Source: Lentilactobacillus senioris (GTDB lineage Bacteria > Bacillota > Bacilli > Lactobacillales > Lactobacillaceae). Taken from it: DNA of 64,000 nucleotides. Shown here piece by piece: positions 1 through 9,198 of the stretch. The notes beneath the pieces were generated by a model. It did not search any database. It saw nothing but the letters and a program-made list of their open reading frames with translations, and was not told the DNA's origin. A program made the translations under genes and the position numbers. The DNA is taken from NCBI RefSeq assembly GCF_026798195.1, contig NZ_JAPQEZ010000001.1, positions 246,901-310,900 of the forward strand, given 5' to 3'. Position 1 is the first letter of the stretch; the number at the start of each line of letters is the position of its first letter.

Positions 1-524
1 TTAATAATGCGGCAATTAAAGCCAATGGGACGGTTTTAGCTACTACTAAAAACGACAATTATATCTATAATGCTGGCCCACTATTTCCTGGGGCCTATGA
101 ATTTAAGCTGGAAGGTACTCAGTCTTCAGCAACTAAAAAAGTAGACTTGATGGATGCTAATGATACCAATAAGTCCATTTCTTTATTAACTAAAAAGGCA
201 AGTGAAGGTCGTGACGTAGTTAATAACGTTGCTGATGATAATGTCAGTGAAACGCCGGGACAAGATGATATTAGTCATACCGGTAGTGAGTATGAGGACT
301 TATCCTCTTCTGCTCAAAATGTTGTCTCTGAAATGGAATCTAGAACTGACAAAATTGCAGATAATTACACCTACACAGAAAGTGAACCGCACGATGATGT
401 GTATGAAATTGAACTCTATGATAAAGATGATGATCAGTACGTAACCACTTATCGTTATGACGATATCCACGGGGTGTTGGCAGAATATGACAGTTCTACC
501 GGCAAGTTTGAAGAAGTAGATTAA
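1..524 (+). CDS. TcaA-like membrane-anchored protein, C-terminal part (5' partial)
   Basis: The reading frame is open from position 3 and ends with TAA at 522-524, so this is the C-terminal part (about 173 codons) of a gene starting left of the window. An early segment reading NGTVLATTKNDNYIYNAGP, followed by a glycine/proline turn and a strand, resembles the repeated beta domain of the neighbour at 999-2483 (its NGKKIGTAGTDGVYKL segment). I therefore read it as a TcaA-like zinc-ribbon membrane protein whose zinc ribbon and membrane helix lie outside the window. The last 80 residues are very acidic and tyrosine-rich. TcaA proteins are surface proteins tied to glycopeptide sensitivity in staphylococci; the role here is unknown. 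The next reading frame starts 22 bases downstream behind an AGGAAAGAAGG ribosome site, so the cluster is probably co-transcribed. Confidence 0.6.
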   Translation, partial: NNAAIKANGTVLATTKNDNYIYNAGPLFPGAYEFKLEGTQSSATKKVDLMDANDTNKSISLLTKKASEGRDVVNNVADDNVSETPGQDDISHTGSEYEDLSSSAQNVVSEMESRTDKIADNYTYTESEPHDDVYEIELYDKDDDQYVTTYRYDDIHGVLAEYDSSTGKFEEVD

Positions 525-546
525 TTCAGGAAAGAAGGCCTTTAAG

Positions 547-987
547 ATGCAACAAACGTATTATCGAATTTGTAGTAAATGTGGTAATTAAAATTCTAAC
601 GATGCTAATTTTTGTTTGAAGTGTGGTTCTCCACTTTCGCCAGCTGATGAATATACTATTATTCCGCACGCTGCTGACTTAAATTTTCCATTATTTGATT
701 TGGAGTTAACACCTGACGAAACGGCGATCACTAAAAGTTTAGTTATTACCGGGTCGCAAGAAGTTCCAGCGGGGTATCAAACTGCCGGATTGGTGTTTGC
801 AGAAAGTGCCGTTCCCCAAAATGCGGAAATGAAAGCAGCATGGCAGGACTTAATGAAACATCTGTATGGATTAATGTTAAACAGGGGTTATGCTGGTGTC
901 TTTCGGGTAGAAATTAAGCCCGAACCAACTAATCCGGGCCAATTATGTTTGTATGGCGAAGCGTTGGTTAAAGAAATGTTTAATTAG
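547..987 (+). pseudogene. Zinc-ribbon protein interrupted by an in-frame stop codon
   Basis: An ATG at 547 follows a good ribosome site (AGGAAAGAAGG, 528-538) and opens a typical zinc ribbon: CSKCGN, then a TAA stop at 589-591, then, in the same frame, NSNDANFCLKCGSPL. The two CxxC halves of the ribbon are therefore split by a single stop codon that could have come from CAA, GAA or AAA by one change. The frame continues without further damage to TAA at 985-987 (147 codons in all). The part after the ribbon (about 115 residues) matches nothing I recognise. A TTG at 616 could restart translation but would yield half a ribbon. Either this is a recent nonsense mutation, a sequencing error, or the downstream part is still made by re-initiation. 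The neighbours on both sides are intact members of the same cluster. Confidence 0.65.
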
Positions 988-998
988 GGGATATAGCG

Positions 999-2483
999 AT
1001 GAAAATTAAACTAACTAGGTATTTAGCAGCCGCAGATGATGCAGCTGGAAGTGGTAAACAATATTGTCCTAACTGTGGGACGCTAGTGCACAATGATGAT
1101 GCATTTTGTCCTAATTGTGGTTATAAACTTAATCACATGAGTAATGACTCTAAACCCAAGGAACAGGCCAGTGCTACTGGAACGACGGCTAATAAACCAG
1201 CACGTCAAACTACTAAACAACGACCTGCAAAAAAATGGAGCAAAAAGAAAAAGGCGGCGGTGATTGGTGCTAGTATCGCTGCGGTAGCTTTAATTATCTT
1301 TTTTGTGTGGGGAAAACAGTATTATTCCCAAACAGCTACTTTAGATCGGGCTATGGCTGATATTAAGAATGGTAAAGATCTGACGAATGATTTTACTAGT
1401 GATAAAAGCGATCTAAAACTGACCAAACAGAAATTAGAGCCGGTAAATAAATACTACAATAATCACCCCAAGGAATTAACTAAGTTACATAATGACCTTG
1501 CTAGAAATGGTAGAAGTAGTGATGGTAACTTTAATTTTATGCGTCATGGTAATCGCTGGTTGCTTTTCCCTAATTATCAAATTGTGGTAAGCCCAGTTTA
1601 CCCTAAAGTAACTACCAATAAAACGGGGAACGTTATTAAATTAGACGATAAAAAAATTGCAACGGCGGATTCAGACGACTACCAAAAGAATTTAACCGCC
1701 ATGGTTCCGGGTGAATACCATTTGGAATCCAGCGGTACGATTGGTGATAAGACCTTAACCAATGCTGGTGATTATTATATTAATGATGATAAGACTTATG
1801 ATTTAAACCTTACTACGATTACCACTGATTTAGTTACGACCCCTTCTTCTGCGATTTATTTAAATGGTAAAAAGATTGGTACAGCAGGTACTGACGGGGT
1901 ATATAAACTAAAAGATGAACCCTGGTCGTCTGATATGGCCGTTTACGCTCAATATTCTTCTAGTGCAGGAAAGGCCACTACTGATACGACCTATTTATCT
2001 AAAGACGACGATCAAGGATCTGTTTCCTTAGATTACAATAATTTAATTACTGACGATGAAGCCAATGATTTCTTTGATCAAGTGGCGATTTGTGTTCAAG
2101 GGTTATCAACTGATTCTGACGAAGATGATGCCACTGATGATGATGACGATCCGCTTTATGATTACTTCGTCAATGGTACTAGTAACGATGACTACAATGA
2201 ACTTCGCACAATGGGACGAGGATACTTTGACGATGACGATTTAGATAGTATCGGGGTTGATAACTACGTTCAAAGTGTAGAACCAGGACCTAATGATACA
2301 AGCTTAGTGACTTATAACACTAATTATGATTTTGGAATGGTTGACTATGACTATGACCATGTTCAGGTATTTCAATATGTAGCCACTTTAAAACCAGCTC
2401 CATCAGACTCTTCGCAATACTATCAAATTGAAAGTATTAGTGGAGGTAAAAAAATTGATGATTACCACTCAGACGAAGATTAA
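999..2483 (+). CDS. TcaA-like zinc-ribbon, single-pass membrane protein
   Basis: This is a 494-residue protein. Cysteines 23, 26, 37 and 40 form a double CPNCG zinc ribbon. A lysine-rich linker (about 45-85) and one membrane helix (about 86-104) follow. The rest is a large outside region containing beta-type repeats of the TcaA kind (SAIYLNGKKIG near 285). Residues about 375-430 are strikingly rich in aspartate (runs DDATDDDDDP and FDDDD). TcaA-family proteins sit in the Gram-positive membrane with the zinc ribbon inside and are linked to cell-wall antibiotic response; the role here is inferred only from architecture. The N-terminus carries about 20 extra residues before the ribbon, which is unusual, but no better internal start exists. 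The gene lies 11 bases after the interrupted zinc-ribbon gene and 14 before the next one. Confidence 0.7.
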   Translation: MKIKLTRYLAAADDAAGSGKQYCPNCGTLVHNDDAFCPNCGYKLNHMSNDSKPKEQASATGTTANKPARQTTKQRPAKKWSKKKKAAVIGASIAAVALIIFFVWGKQYYSQTATLDRAMADIKNGKDLTNDFTSDKSDLKLTKQKLEPVNKYYNNHPKELTKLHNDLARNGRSSDGNFNFMRHGNRWLLFPNYQIVVSPVYPKVTTNKTGNVIKLDDKKIATADSDDYQKNLTAMVPGEYHLESSGTIGDKTLTNAGDYYINDDKTYDLNLTTITTDLVTTPSSAIYLNGKKIGTAGTDGVYKLKDEPWSSDMAVYAQYSSSAGKATTDTTYLSKDDDQGSVSLDYNNLITDDEANDFFDQVAICVQGLSTDSDEDDATDDDDDPLYDYFVNGTSNDDYNELRTMGRGYFDDDDLDSIGVDNYVQSVEPGPNDTSLVTYNTNYDFGMVDYDYDHVQVFQYVATLKPAPSDSSQYYQIESISGGKKIDDYHSDED

Positions 2484-2497
2484 TTCAGGAGGAAAAA

Positions 2498-3400
2498 ATG
2501 GAAAATAGTGTTAAATTTTGTCCCAAATGTGGTAACCAGATAGAGGGGGAAGTGAAATTTTGCCCTAAGTGTGGTTATTCCTTAATGGCTGAAGGGGATA
2601 ATGAACCCGATAATATATCTACTACAACTCAAGTGCAGGAAACTCCTACTGAACCGGTTCAAGCTACTAATGACTCGGAAAACTCGGTGCTAACTAATGC
2701 TAAGGATTTCACTGGCAATTACTTTAGTTGGTTTTGGGAAACCATTAAACATCCATCTCGACAGTTAACTGAAGTGAACCGGTGGTTTGGGGTACTTTCA
2801 TTTGTATTAGAAGCTTTTCTGATTGCTCTGGTTGGCTTAACTATTATGAACAAACTTAAAAAAGCAGTTATTTATAATGGTGGACCAACAGCAGAAAGAG
2901 CGCTTGACTACTCTAACGCCAATGGTAAAATTTTTGAAATTTTCTTGTTAGTTTTTATCGCAATGATTTTAGGCTACTTAGTTTACATCAGTATTAGTTA
3001 CGGATTTCATCGAATTATCTCCACGGCTTATACCAACTTTTGGGACTTTGTTAATCGATTTGCTGAGCTAACTAACCTAACCTTGATTTTTAACTTTGTA
3101 TTATTAGTTTTATTTATGTTAGTAAATATCAAAGACGTCTCCTTTTTAGGAATTGATTCCATTGCTAGTATTTTGATTATGACTGTCTTGTCAGTGGCCA
3201 GCTTAGTTTGGACGGTGGCGTACATTTTAGTGTTAGTAGCGGATTATGATGGCAAAAATGGAGCCGATAAATTTTATATCTGCCTATTGGCTGAATTGGC
3301 TTTAGTTGTGGGAATTGGGGTTTTCAGTTCCTTAGTTTTCACAACAATTGGAAACTCAATTATTGGTTATGCAGGATCCTTGGGCCAATCAATTTTTTAG
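2498..3400 (+). CDS. Zinc-ribbon multi-pass membrane protein
   Basis: The 300-residue protein begins with a full double zinc ribbon (CPKCGNQIEGEVKFCPKCG, cysteines 8, 11, 23 and 26). A polar, threonine-rich linker follows to about residue 65. Five hydrophobic helices lie at roughly 100-120, 148-172, 190-212, 225-250 and 260-285. The pattern fits the zinc-ribbon membrane proteins common in lactobacilli (DUF6574-like), whose function is not known. The ATG has a clear CAGGAGGAAAAA ribosome site and follows the TcaA-like gene by 14 bases. It is the last gene of the plus-strand cluster and is closed by a hairpin terminator shared with oppF. A role in envelope sensing is an inference from its neighbours. 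Confidence 0.7.
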   Translation: MENSVKFCPKCGNQIEGEVKFCPKCGYSLMAEGDNEPDNISTTTQVQETPTEPVQATNDSENSVLTNAKDFTGNYFSWFWETIKHPSRQLTEVNRWFGVLSFVLEAFLIALVGLTIMNKLKKAVIYNGGPTAERALDYSNANGKIFEIFLLVFIAMILGYLVYISISYGFHRIISTAYTNFWDFVNRFAELTNLTLIFNFVLLVLFMLVNIKDVSFLGIDSIASILIMTVLSVASLVWTVAYILVLVADYDGKNGADKFYICLLAELALVVGIGVFSSLVFTTIGNSIIGYAGSLGQSIF

Positions 3401-3405
3401 AAACT

Positions 3406-3446
3406 AAAAAATCCTTATCATGTAAAAATGATAGGGATTTTTGTTT
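3406..3446. terminator. Bidirectional intrinsic terminator
   Basis: AAAATCCTTATCA (to 3420) pairs with TGATAGGGATTTTT (3429-3442) around a TGTAAAAA loop, with U-rich flanks on both strands. It sits between the convergent ends of the zinc-ribbon cluster and oppF. Confidence 0.8.
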
Positions 3447-3451
3447 GGAAC

Positions 3452-4408
3452 TTAATTGGGGGTTTTGATGGTTGCTAAAAATCGATGTCTATACATTTCT
3501 ATTTCATCTTTTGCAGCACGAACGTAATGATTAGGAACAATTTCTACTAATTTTCGTTCTTTACCGTCATTTTCATTTTTAGGATCGTAATCAACTTCAG
3601 TTCTAGCCTTTTCCAGCCGGGGATCGGGAATGGGAACTGCTGAAAGTAGGCTGCGGGTATAGTCATGTAGGGGATTTTTATAGATTTCGTCAGCCAAAGC
3701 AATTTCTAATATTTTGCCATAGTGCATAACTCCGATTCGATCCGAAATATATTTAACCATTGATAAATCATGAGCGATAAATAAATATGTGAGCCCTTTT
3801 TCTTCTTGAAGCTTTTTTAAAAGGTTCACAACTTGAGCTTGAATAGAAACGTCTAAAGCGGAAATAGGTTCATCACAAATAATAAAATCTGGATTGACTG
3901 CTAACGCCCTGGCAATCCCAATTCTTTGGCGCTGACCTCCTGAAAATTCATGGGGATAACGGCTAGCATGATCTTTATTTAATCCCACGGTTTCTAATAA
4001 ATCAGCCACTTGCTTATTGCGCTCTTCCTTACTGTTGGCTAAGTGGTTGATATCGATTCCTTCGGCGACAATATCTTGCACTTTCATCCGGGGGTTTAAG
4101 GATGCATAGGGATCTTGGAAAATCATTTGCATTTGCCGGCGAAAATGTTGCTGTTGTTTTTTGGCAGTTAGGGAATTGATGTTTTCACCGTTAAAGATAA
4201 TTTCACCACTAGTGGGTTTATAAAGCTGTAAGATTGCTCGGCCAGTAGTAGTTTTGCCAGATCCGGATTCACCAACTAAACCAAACGTTTCTCCCCGATA
4301 AATATCGAAAGTAACGTCGTTAACGGCTTTGACCTCATCGGATTTGCCTACGTTAAAAAACTGATTGAGATGTTTGACTTCTAAAATTTTATCTTGTTCA
4401 TTGACCAA
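3452..4408 (-). CDS. oppF: Oligopeptide ABC transporter ATP-binding protein OppF
   Basis: This is a 318-residue ABC ATPase of the dipeptide/oligopeptide importer family. Walker A is GESGSGKT (46-53), the signature FSGGQ (155-159) and Walker B FIICDE (175-180), followed by the D-loop SALD. The C-terminal region carries the oligopeptide-type extension (PLHDYTRSLLSAVPIPDP) typical of OppD/OppF/DppF proteins. OppF pairs with OppD to power peptide uptake through OppBC. It is the last gene of the minus-strand oppABCDF operon, 5 bases after oppD. OppF rather than OppD is chosen because of its length, gene order and closeness to known OppF sequences. The substrate is probably short peptides; nothing in the ATPase sets this. 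Confidence 0.93.
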   Translation of the reverse strand: MVNEQDKILEVKHLNQFFNVGKSDEVKAVNDVTFDIYRGETFGLVGESGSGKTTTGRAILQLYKPTSGEIIFNGENINSLTAKKQQQHFRRQMQMIFQDPYASLNPRMKVQDIVAEGIDINHLANSKEERNKQVADLLETVGLNKDHASRYPHEFSGGQRQRIGIARALAVNPDFIICDEPISALDVSIQAQVVNLLKKLQEEKGLTYLFIAHDLSMVKYISDRIGVMHYGKILEIALADEIYKNPLHDYTRSLLSAVPIPDPRLEKARTEVDYDPKNENDGKERKLVEIVPNHYVRAAKDEIEMYRHRFLATIKTPN

Positions 4409-4413
4409 TATTC

Positions 4414-5505
4414 CTACACCTCCTCTTCACTACGATGTTGAGTTCGTTCTTGAGCTAATATCTGTTGTCGTTCGAATTCATATTGGTGTTGGCGTTTGCT
4501 AATGGCTGCTGGTGGCACCACTTTCGGCGCTCTAGGATCTAGTAACCAAGTGGCAGCATAGTGGGTATTAGAAACTTCGAAAAAGGGTGGTTGTTTTTTT
4601 AGATCAATTGCTAAGGCATATTTATTTCGGGGAGCAAAAGCATCACCAACTGGTGGGGTCAACAGATCAGGCGGGGTGCCGGGAATAGATGGCAAATATT
4701 TAGCATTGGTGTCTAGGGTGGGCATAGACTCTAACAATCCCCAAGTATAGGGATGTTGCGGGTTATAAAAAATTTCTTCCGCAGTGCCGTATTCAACAAT
4801 CTTGCCAGCATACATCACTGCCACTCTGTCAGCCATTCCAGCTACCACGCCTAGGTCATGGGTGATGAAAATAATGGAGGTATTGATTCTTTCCTGAAGT
4901 TTTTTCATCAAGTTAAGGATTTGGGCTTGAATGGTAACGTCTAAAGCGGTGGTCGGTTCATCGGCAATTAAAATATCGGGGTGATTAATCAAAGCGATGG
5001 CAATCACAATTCGTTGCCGCATCCCCCCTGAAAATTGGTGGGGATAGTCGTTAATCCGTTCTTCGGCATTGGTAATCCCAACGGCTTCCATCATCTTAAG
5101 GGCTTCTTCTCTAGCCTTAGCTGGTTTAGTGCCTTTGTGAGCGATTAATGGTTCGGCAATTTGTTTACCAATTTTCATAGTAGGGTCCAAGGAAGTCATT
5201 GGATCTTGAAAAATTTCAGCAATATCTACACTACGGAGTTGTTCCATTTGCCGGTTGGAAAGTTTTAATAAATCCTGGTTTTTATACTCAATAGTGCCAT
5301 TAGCAACCACGGCATTGTTGGCTAGAAGCCCCATGATGGCCCTGGTGGTTACTGATTTGCCTGAACCTGATTCACCCACGATGGCCAAAGTTTCTCCTCT
5401 GTGAAGATCAAAACTAACGTCGCGAATAGCTTTAACGGTGCCAGCATAGGTTTTAAAATTAATTTCTAGATTACGAACTTCTAAAATATTATTTGAATTT
5501 TCCAT
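4414..5505 (-). CDS. oppD: Oligopeptide ABC transporter ATP-binding protein OppD
   Basis: This is a 363-residue ABC ATPase. Walker A is GESGSGKS (44-51), the signature FSGGM (158-162) and Walker B ILIADE (178-183). It has the OppD/DppD-type C-terminal extension, including the YNPQHPYTWGLLESMP segment followed by SIPGTPPDL. The OppD family normally has cysteines in this extension for an iron-sulfur cluster; I see none here, as is common in lactic acid bacteria. It works as a heterodimer with OppF at the inner face of the membrane. The start ATG overlaps nothing and lies 11 bases after the oppC stop, with a GGTGAT ribosome site. Part of the oppABCDF operon. Confidence 0.93.
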   Translation of the reverse strand: MENSNNILEVRNLEINFKTYAGTVKAIRDVSFDLHRGETLAIVGESGSGKSVTTRAIMGLLANNAVVANGTIEYKNQDLLKLSNRQMEQLRSVDIAEIFQDPMTSLDPTMKIGKQIAEPLIAHKGTKPAKAREEALKMMEAVGITNAEERINDYPHQFSGGMRQRIVIAIALINHPDILIADEPTTALDVTIQAQILNLMKKLQERINTSIIFITHDLGVVAGMADRVAVMYAGKIVEYGTAEEIFYNPQHPYTWGLLESMPTLDTNAKYLPSIPGTPPDLLTPPVGDAFAPRNKYALAIDLKKQPPFFEVSNTHYAATWLLDPRAPKVVPPAAISKRQHQYEFERQQILAQERTQHRSEEEV

Positions 5506-5516
5506 ACTATCACCTG

Positions 5517-6542
5517 CTATTTAGATTTTGGATCAAAAGCATCGCGGAGGCCATCTCCAAATAAATTGAAACAAATCATTAATATGGAGAGGACAATCGC
5601 TGGAAACCACATTTGATAAGACAGAAATTGGAAATTCTTTTGTCCGTCGTTTAGTAAAGTACCTAAGGAAGCTTGCGGTGCAGAAATCCCAATCCCAATG
5701 TACGATAGAAGCGCTTCGAAGAAGATGGCACTAGGGATGGTAAACATGGTATTAATAATTACCACACTGGATACATTCGGGAGGATGTGTTTAGTAGCGA
5801 TTTTAATGGGATTTTCTCCTAAGGACCTCGCCGCCAGGATAAACTCCTGGTTCTTTAGTTGCATGGTCTCCGCTCGAACTAACCTAGCCATACTAGTCCA
5901 ACTAGTAATGGCGATCGCCAAAATAATCGAAACCATCCCTGGTTTTAACACTAGGATCAATAAAATAATGACCACTAAGTTAGGAATCGACATGATGATT
6001 TCTATCACCCGCTGCATGAAGTTATCGAGCCTCCCGCCTTTCCAGCCGGAAACCATTCCATACGCAATTCCAATTGTTAGGTCAAAAAAGGTAGCGACTA
6101 AGGCGATGGTTAGAGAAATTCTAGTTCCATAAAGTACCCGGGAAAATAGATCCCGACCGAAGGAATCGGTCCCCATTAAATAAAAGGTTCCCGGCTTCAT
6201 TCCGGCTTGTTGATAGGCATCAACTCGGGTGCCCCCCTGCATGATAGTTCCGTTTAGGCCCGGAATTGGGACCCCTGGAATTTTAGCCGGTAAATTAGTA
6301 GCCGCTGGGTTTTGGGCATTAGGATTATGGGTTTCAAAGAAACTAGAACCGAAGGCCAAAACGAAGAAGAGAATTAAAATCACCATTGAGACCATTGCAC
6401 TTTTGTTTTTCTTTAATCTGCGCCAGGCATCCTGGGTGAAAGTTAGTGACGGTGCTGAAATTTTTTCATCATCTAGGTTGGCTTTTACGGATTCCGGGAT
6501 AAGTTGAAAGTCTGCATCACTAGGTTGAGATTGATTAATCAT
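5517..6542 (-). CDS. oppC: Oligopeptide ABC transporter permease OppC
   Basis: This 341-residue permease has the long cytoplasmic N-terminus (about 1-45) of OppC, a first helix (46-68), an outside loop (about 75-135) and five further helices. The binding-protein-dependent transport signature EFILAARSLGENPIKIATKHILPN marks the loop that docks on the ATPases. It forms the membrane channel with OppB. It lies 18 bases downstream of oppB in the same operon. Long open frames on the opposite strand inside this gene are shadows of its hydrophobic codons and carry no family features. Length and helix layout are normal for the family. Confidence 0.92.
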   Translation of the reverse strand: MINQSQPSDADFQLIPESVKANLDDEKISAPSLTFTQDAWRRLKKNKSAMVSMVILILFFVLAFGSSFFETHNPNAQNPAATNLPAKIPGVPIPGLNGTIMQGGTRVDAYQQAGMKPGTFYLMGTDSFGRDLFSRVLYGTRISLTIALVATFFDLTIGIAYGMVSGWKGGRLDNFMQRVIEIIMSIPNLVVIILLILVLKPGMVSIILAIAITSWTSMARLVRAETMQLKNQEFILAARSLGENPIKIATKHILPNVSSVVIINTMFTIPSAIFFEALLSYIGIGISAPQASLGTLLNDGQKNFQFLSYQMWFPAIVLSILMICFNLFGDGLRDAFDPKSK

Positions 6543-6559
6543 GGTTGTCCCTTCTTTCC

Positions 6560-7486
6560 TTAATTTTTATCAGTCAAGCGAATCCGGGGATCGACCAGAC
6601 TATAGATGATATCGGTAATTAAAAGTACTACCATCAGCATCACACTGTAAACAATCGTTAATCCCATGATAGTTGGGTAATCGTTGGTTAACACGGATTT
6701 AACGAAGAGCTCGCCAATTCCGGGGATTGAAAAAATATTTTCTACGACCATTGATCCGGTCATGATTCCCACAGCCAGTGGCCCTACAACCGTTAGGAGT
6801 GGAATTAAACTATTCCGGAGGGCATGGTGGTAAATGATTCCGACTTTGGTGAGCCCCTTGGCTTTGGCTAATTCGATATAGTCAGAATTCATAACGTCGA
6901 CCATTTCAGTTCGCATGAACCTAGCTGATTCAGCTAATGGTGAGGCAGCTAGTGCCAAGGTTGGCAGGACGGTAAAGATAAAGCCGCCCCAGTTGGCGAT
7001 TGGGAACATGTGCAGCTTAACTCCGAAGAAATATTGAAAGAGGACCGCCAACACAAAACTGGGGATGGAAATCCCCAGAATGGAAATGATGGTGGTAGAA
7101 GTGTCCACCCAAGTATTTTTCTTCACTGCTCCTAAAGCCCCAATTAAAGTTCCGATGGGTACCCCTACGATGATCGCTTGCAATCCTAGTTGAAGTGATG
7201 GCCCGATTCGGCTACTAATTAGGTAGGAAACGGGTTGATCGCTAAATTGAAATGAAGTTCCAAAGTTACCATGCAACACATTTCCTAAGTAAGAAAGGTA
7301 TTGTTGCCAAAGGGGTTTATCTAATCCGTATTGCTGATAGATAACCGCAATTTGGGACTTGCTTAATTTGGCTTGGTTATTCAGCGGGGTACCGGGGAGT
7401 AACTTCATCAAAAAGAAGGTAATGGTAATAACAATAAAGAGGGTTAATAAAAGATAAAAGATACGTTTCAATAGATATCTAGCCAT
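6560..7486 (-). CDS. oppB: Oligopeptide ABC transporter permease OppB
   Basis: This 308-residue protein starts with the OppB/DppB hallmark MARYLLKRIFYLLLTLF, an N-terminal helix right after a short basic stretch. A large outside loop (about 35-95) with GTPLN and the usual YGLDKPLWQQYLSYLGN segment follows, then five helices. The ATPase-docking loop reads DYIELAKAKGLTKVGIIYHH. It forms the peptide channel with OppC. It starts 26 bases after the oppA stop codon, has a clear ribosome site (AAGGAAGTGAC), and belongs to the oppABCDF operon. Confidence 0.92.
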   Translation of the reverse strand: MARYLLKRIFYLLLTLFIVITITFFLMKLLPGTPLNNQAKLSKSQIAVIYQQYGLDKPLWQQYLSYLGNVLHGNFGTSFQFSDQPVSYLISSRIGPSLQLGLQAIIVGVPIGTLIGALGAVKKNTWVDTSTTIISILGISIPSFVLAVLFQYFFGVKLHMFPIANWGGFIFTVLPTLALAASPLAESARFMRTEMVDVMNSDYIELAKAKGLTKVGIIYHHALRNSLIPLLTVVGPLAVGIMTGSMVVENIFSIPGIGELFVKSVLTNDYPTIMGLTIVYSVMLMVVLLITDIIYSLVDPRIRLTDKN

Positions 7487-7512
7487 TATGTCACTTCCTT
7501 AATTCCGTGGCT

Positions 7513-9144
7513 TTACTTAGTTAAGTAAGCCTTGCTGTAGTCCCAGTTAGAACCAGTTGGGTAGTAGATGACGCCCTTGACGTTGGACTTAACTAGTTGG
7601 GGTTGAGCTTGTTGGTAGAGTGGAATTACCCCGGCTTGGTCGGTAATCAACTTGTTGGCCTTTAGCATAGCATCCCAACGTTGAGCCGGCTTGTTAGCTA
7701 GACTACCGCTGGCAGATTTAACTAACTTATCGTATTCCGCGTTAGACCACTTACCATTGTTGTAGGAACTGTTGGTAGTGAATAGGTCTAGGAAGGAACT
7801 AGCATCTGGATAATCAGCACTCCAAGCAGAAACGACTAGGTCGAAGTCACCGGCAGAAGAACGAGCCAAGCGGGTCTTGAATGGCAGATTTTGGTTGGTA
7901 ATCTTAAGTCCGGGGAGCTTTTCAAATTGTGATTGCAGGTATTCGGTAGTGCTCTTTCCTGCGGCGGTATCGTCTGATAAGAGGTTTAGATTAATGCTGG
8001 ACTTGTCACTTTCCTTTAGGGCTTCCTTCCATAGCTGTTTAGCCTTGGTTTCGTTGTAGCTGGTCATGGCTTTGTCTTCGGAAACTACGGCAAAGTCTTT
8101 ACCATCACGGTATTGCATCTTGGTAGGAACGAAACTGTTAGAAGCTAGGGAACCGTCTTTTAGGATTTTATCGACGAACTGTTCTCTGTTAGCAATTAAG
8201 GACAGAGCTTGGCGAGCTTTAGTGTTCTTAAAGAAGGGTTGCTTTTTCTCATTCATTTCTAGGTAGAAAGTCGAAGCTGAATTTCTAAGCACATAATCCT
8301 TATTCTTGGTGAATTGTTGAACCTGACTTCCTGATAAGGTGGTTAAATCAAGTTTGCCGGCTTGGTATTGGGAAAGTGAAGTCTGAGGATCCTTGACCGT
8401 CCAATATTTGACCTGGTTGAGCTGAACGTTTTTAGCTCCCCAGTATGATTTATTTTTCACCATCGTCCAGGTATCGTTGGTTCCGTTCCAACCGGTAAGT
8501 TTGAATGGCCCGTTGTAAACCATGGCTTTGCTGGTGGTACCATACGTGCTACCGTATTTTTTCACTACTTTTTCGTTTTGAGGATAAAATTGGGGGTTAG
8601 CTACTAACTGGTTGAAGTAGCTTTGAGCGTGGTTTAAATCAACAACTAGCTTGTATTTGCCCACTGCTTTGACCCCTAATTGAGAGGGACTTAACTTACC
8701 AGCGTTAATTTTAGTGGCGTTTTTAACGTTATCGAACAGGTAAGCATATTGGGAAGCGGTTTTAGGATTGACGGTTCGTTGCCAAGAGTAAACGAAATCT
8801 TGGGCGGTAACGTCATCACCGTTACTCCACTTGGATGGGCGGAGGTTATACGTATAGCGGGTCCCATTATTGGAAACGGTCCAACTCTTAGCTACAGCCT
8901 TATGCAAAGAACTATTAGTTCCAAATTTTAGGAGCCCTTCGTTGGTGTTATTTAGGGTTTGGGCCGAAACGATATCGGTACTTTTGGAAACGTCCATGGT
9001 GGTTAGACTAGAACTGGTTTGGACGTTAAGGGTTTTGTTTTTGGCCTTAGTAGTGTCCGTCGCAGAATTAGATCCGCACGCGGCGAGTAAGGTGGTTCCC
9101 ACTATTGAAATGACCCCGAAGGTAATGGCTGACTTTGATTTCAT
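7513..9144 (-). CDS. oppA: Oligopeptide-binding lipoprotein OppA
   Basis: This is a 543-residue solute-binding protein of family SBP_bac_5. A lipoprotein signal ends in LLAAC, so the mature protein begins at lipidated Cys23. Family motifs include YTYNLRPSKWSNGDDVTAQD and the DFVYSWQRTVNPKTAS segment. It captures peptides outside the cell and hands them to OppBC. The ATG at 9144 is chosen over the GTG at 9153 because GAAAGTGAG lies at the right distance only for the ATG, and the signal peptide then starts MKSKS. As the first and probably most expressed gene it sits alone behind the mapped promoter, a common arrangement for opp operons. Confidence 0.93.
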   Translation of the reverse strand: MKSKSAITFGVISIVGTTLLAACGSNSATDTTKAKNKTLNVQTSSSLTTMDVSKSTDIVSAQTLNNTNEGLLKFGTNSSLHKAVAKSWTVSNNGTRYTYNLRPSKWSNGDDVTAQDFVYSWQRTVNPKTASQYAYLFDNVKNATKINAGKLSPSQLGVKAVGKYKLVVDLNHAQSYFNQLVANPQFYPQNEKVVKKYGSTYGTTSKAMVYNGPFKLTGWNGTNDTWTMVKNKSYWGAKNVQLNQVKYWTVKDPQTSLSQYQAGKLDLTTLSGSQVQQFTKNKDYVLRNSASTFYLEMNEKKQPFFKNTKARQALSLIANREQFVDKILKDGSLASNSFVPTKMQYRDGKDFAVVSEDKAMTSYNETKAKQLWKEALKESDKSSINLNLLSDDTAAGKSTTEYLQSQFEKLPGLKITNQNLPFKTRLARSSAGDFDLVVSAWSADYPDASSFLDLFTTNSSYNNGKWSNAEYDKLVKSASGSLANKPAQRWDAMLKANKLITDQAGVIPLYQQAQPQLVKSNVKGVIYYPTGSNWDYSKAYLTK

Positions 9145-9198
9145 ATGTAACACTCACTTTCTATTGACTGACTTAAGTTCTATTTAAGTTTGACAGTA

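Noticed and set aside
5698..6132. Open frame of 144 codons on the plus strand inside oppC
   Set aside because: It is antisense to a strongly supported permease gene, has no ribosome site or family motif, and reflects the codon pattern of hydrophobic residues.
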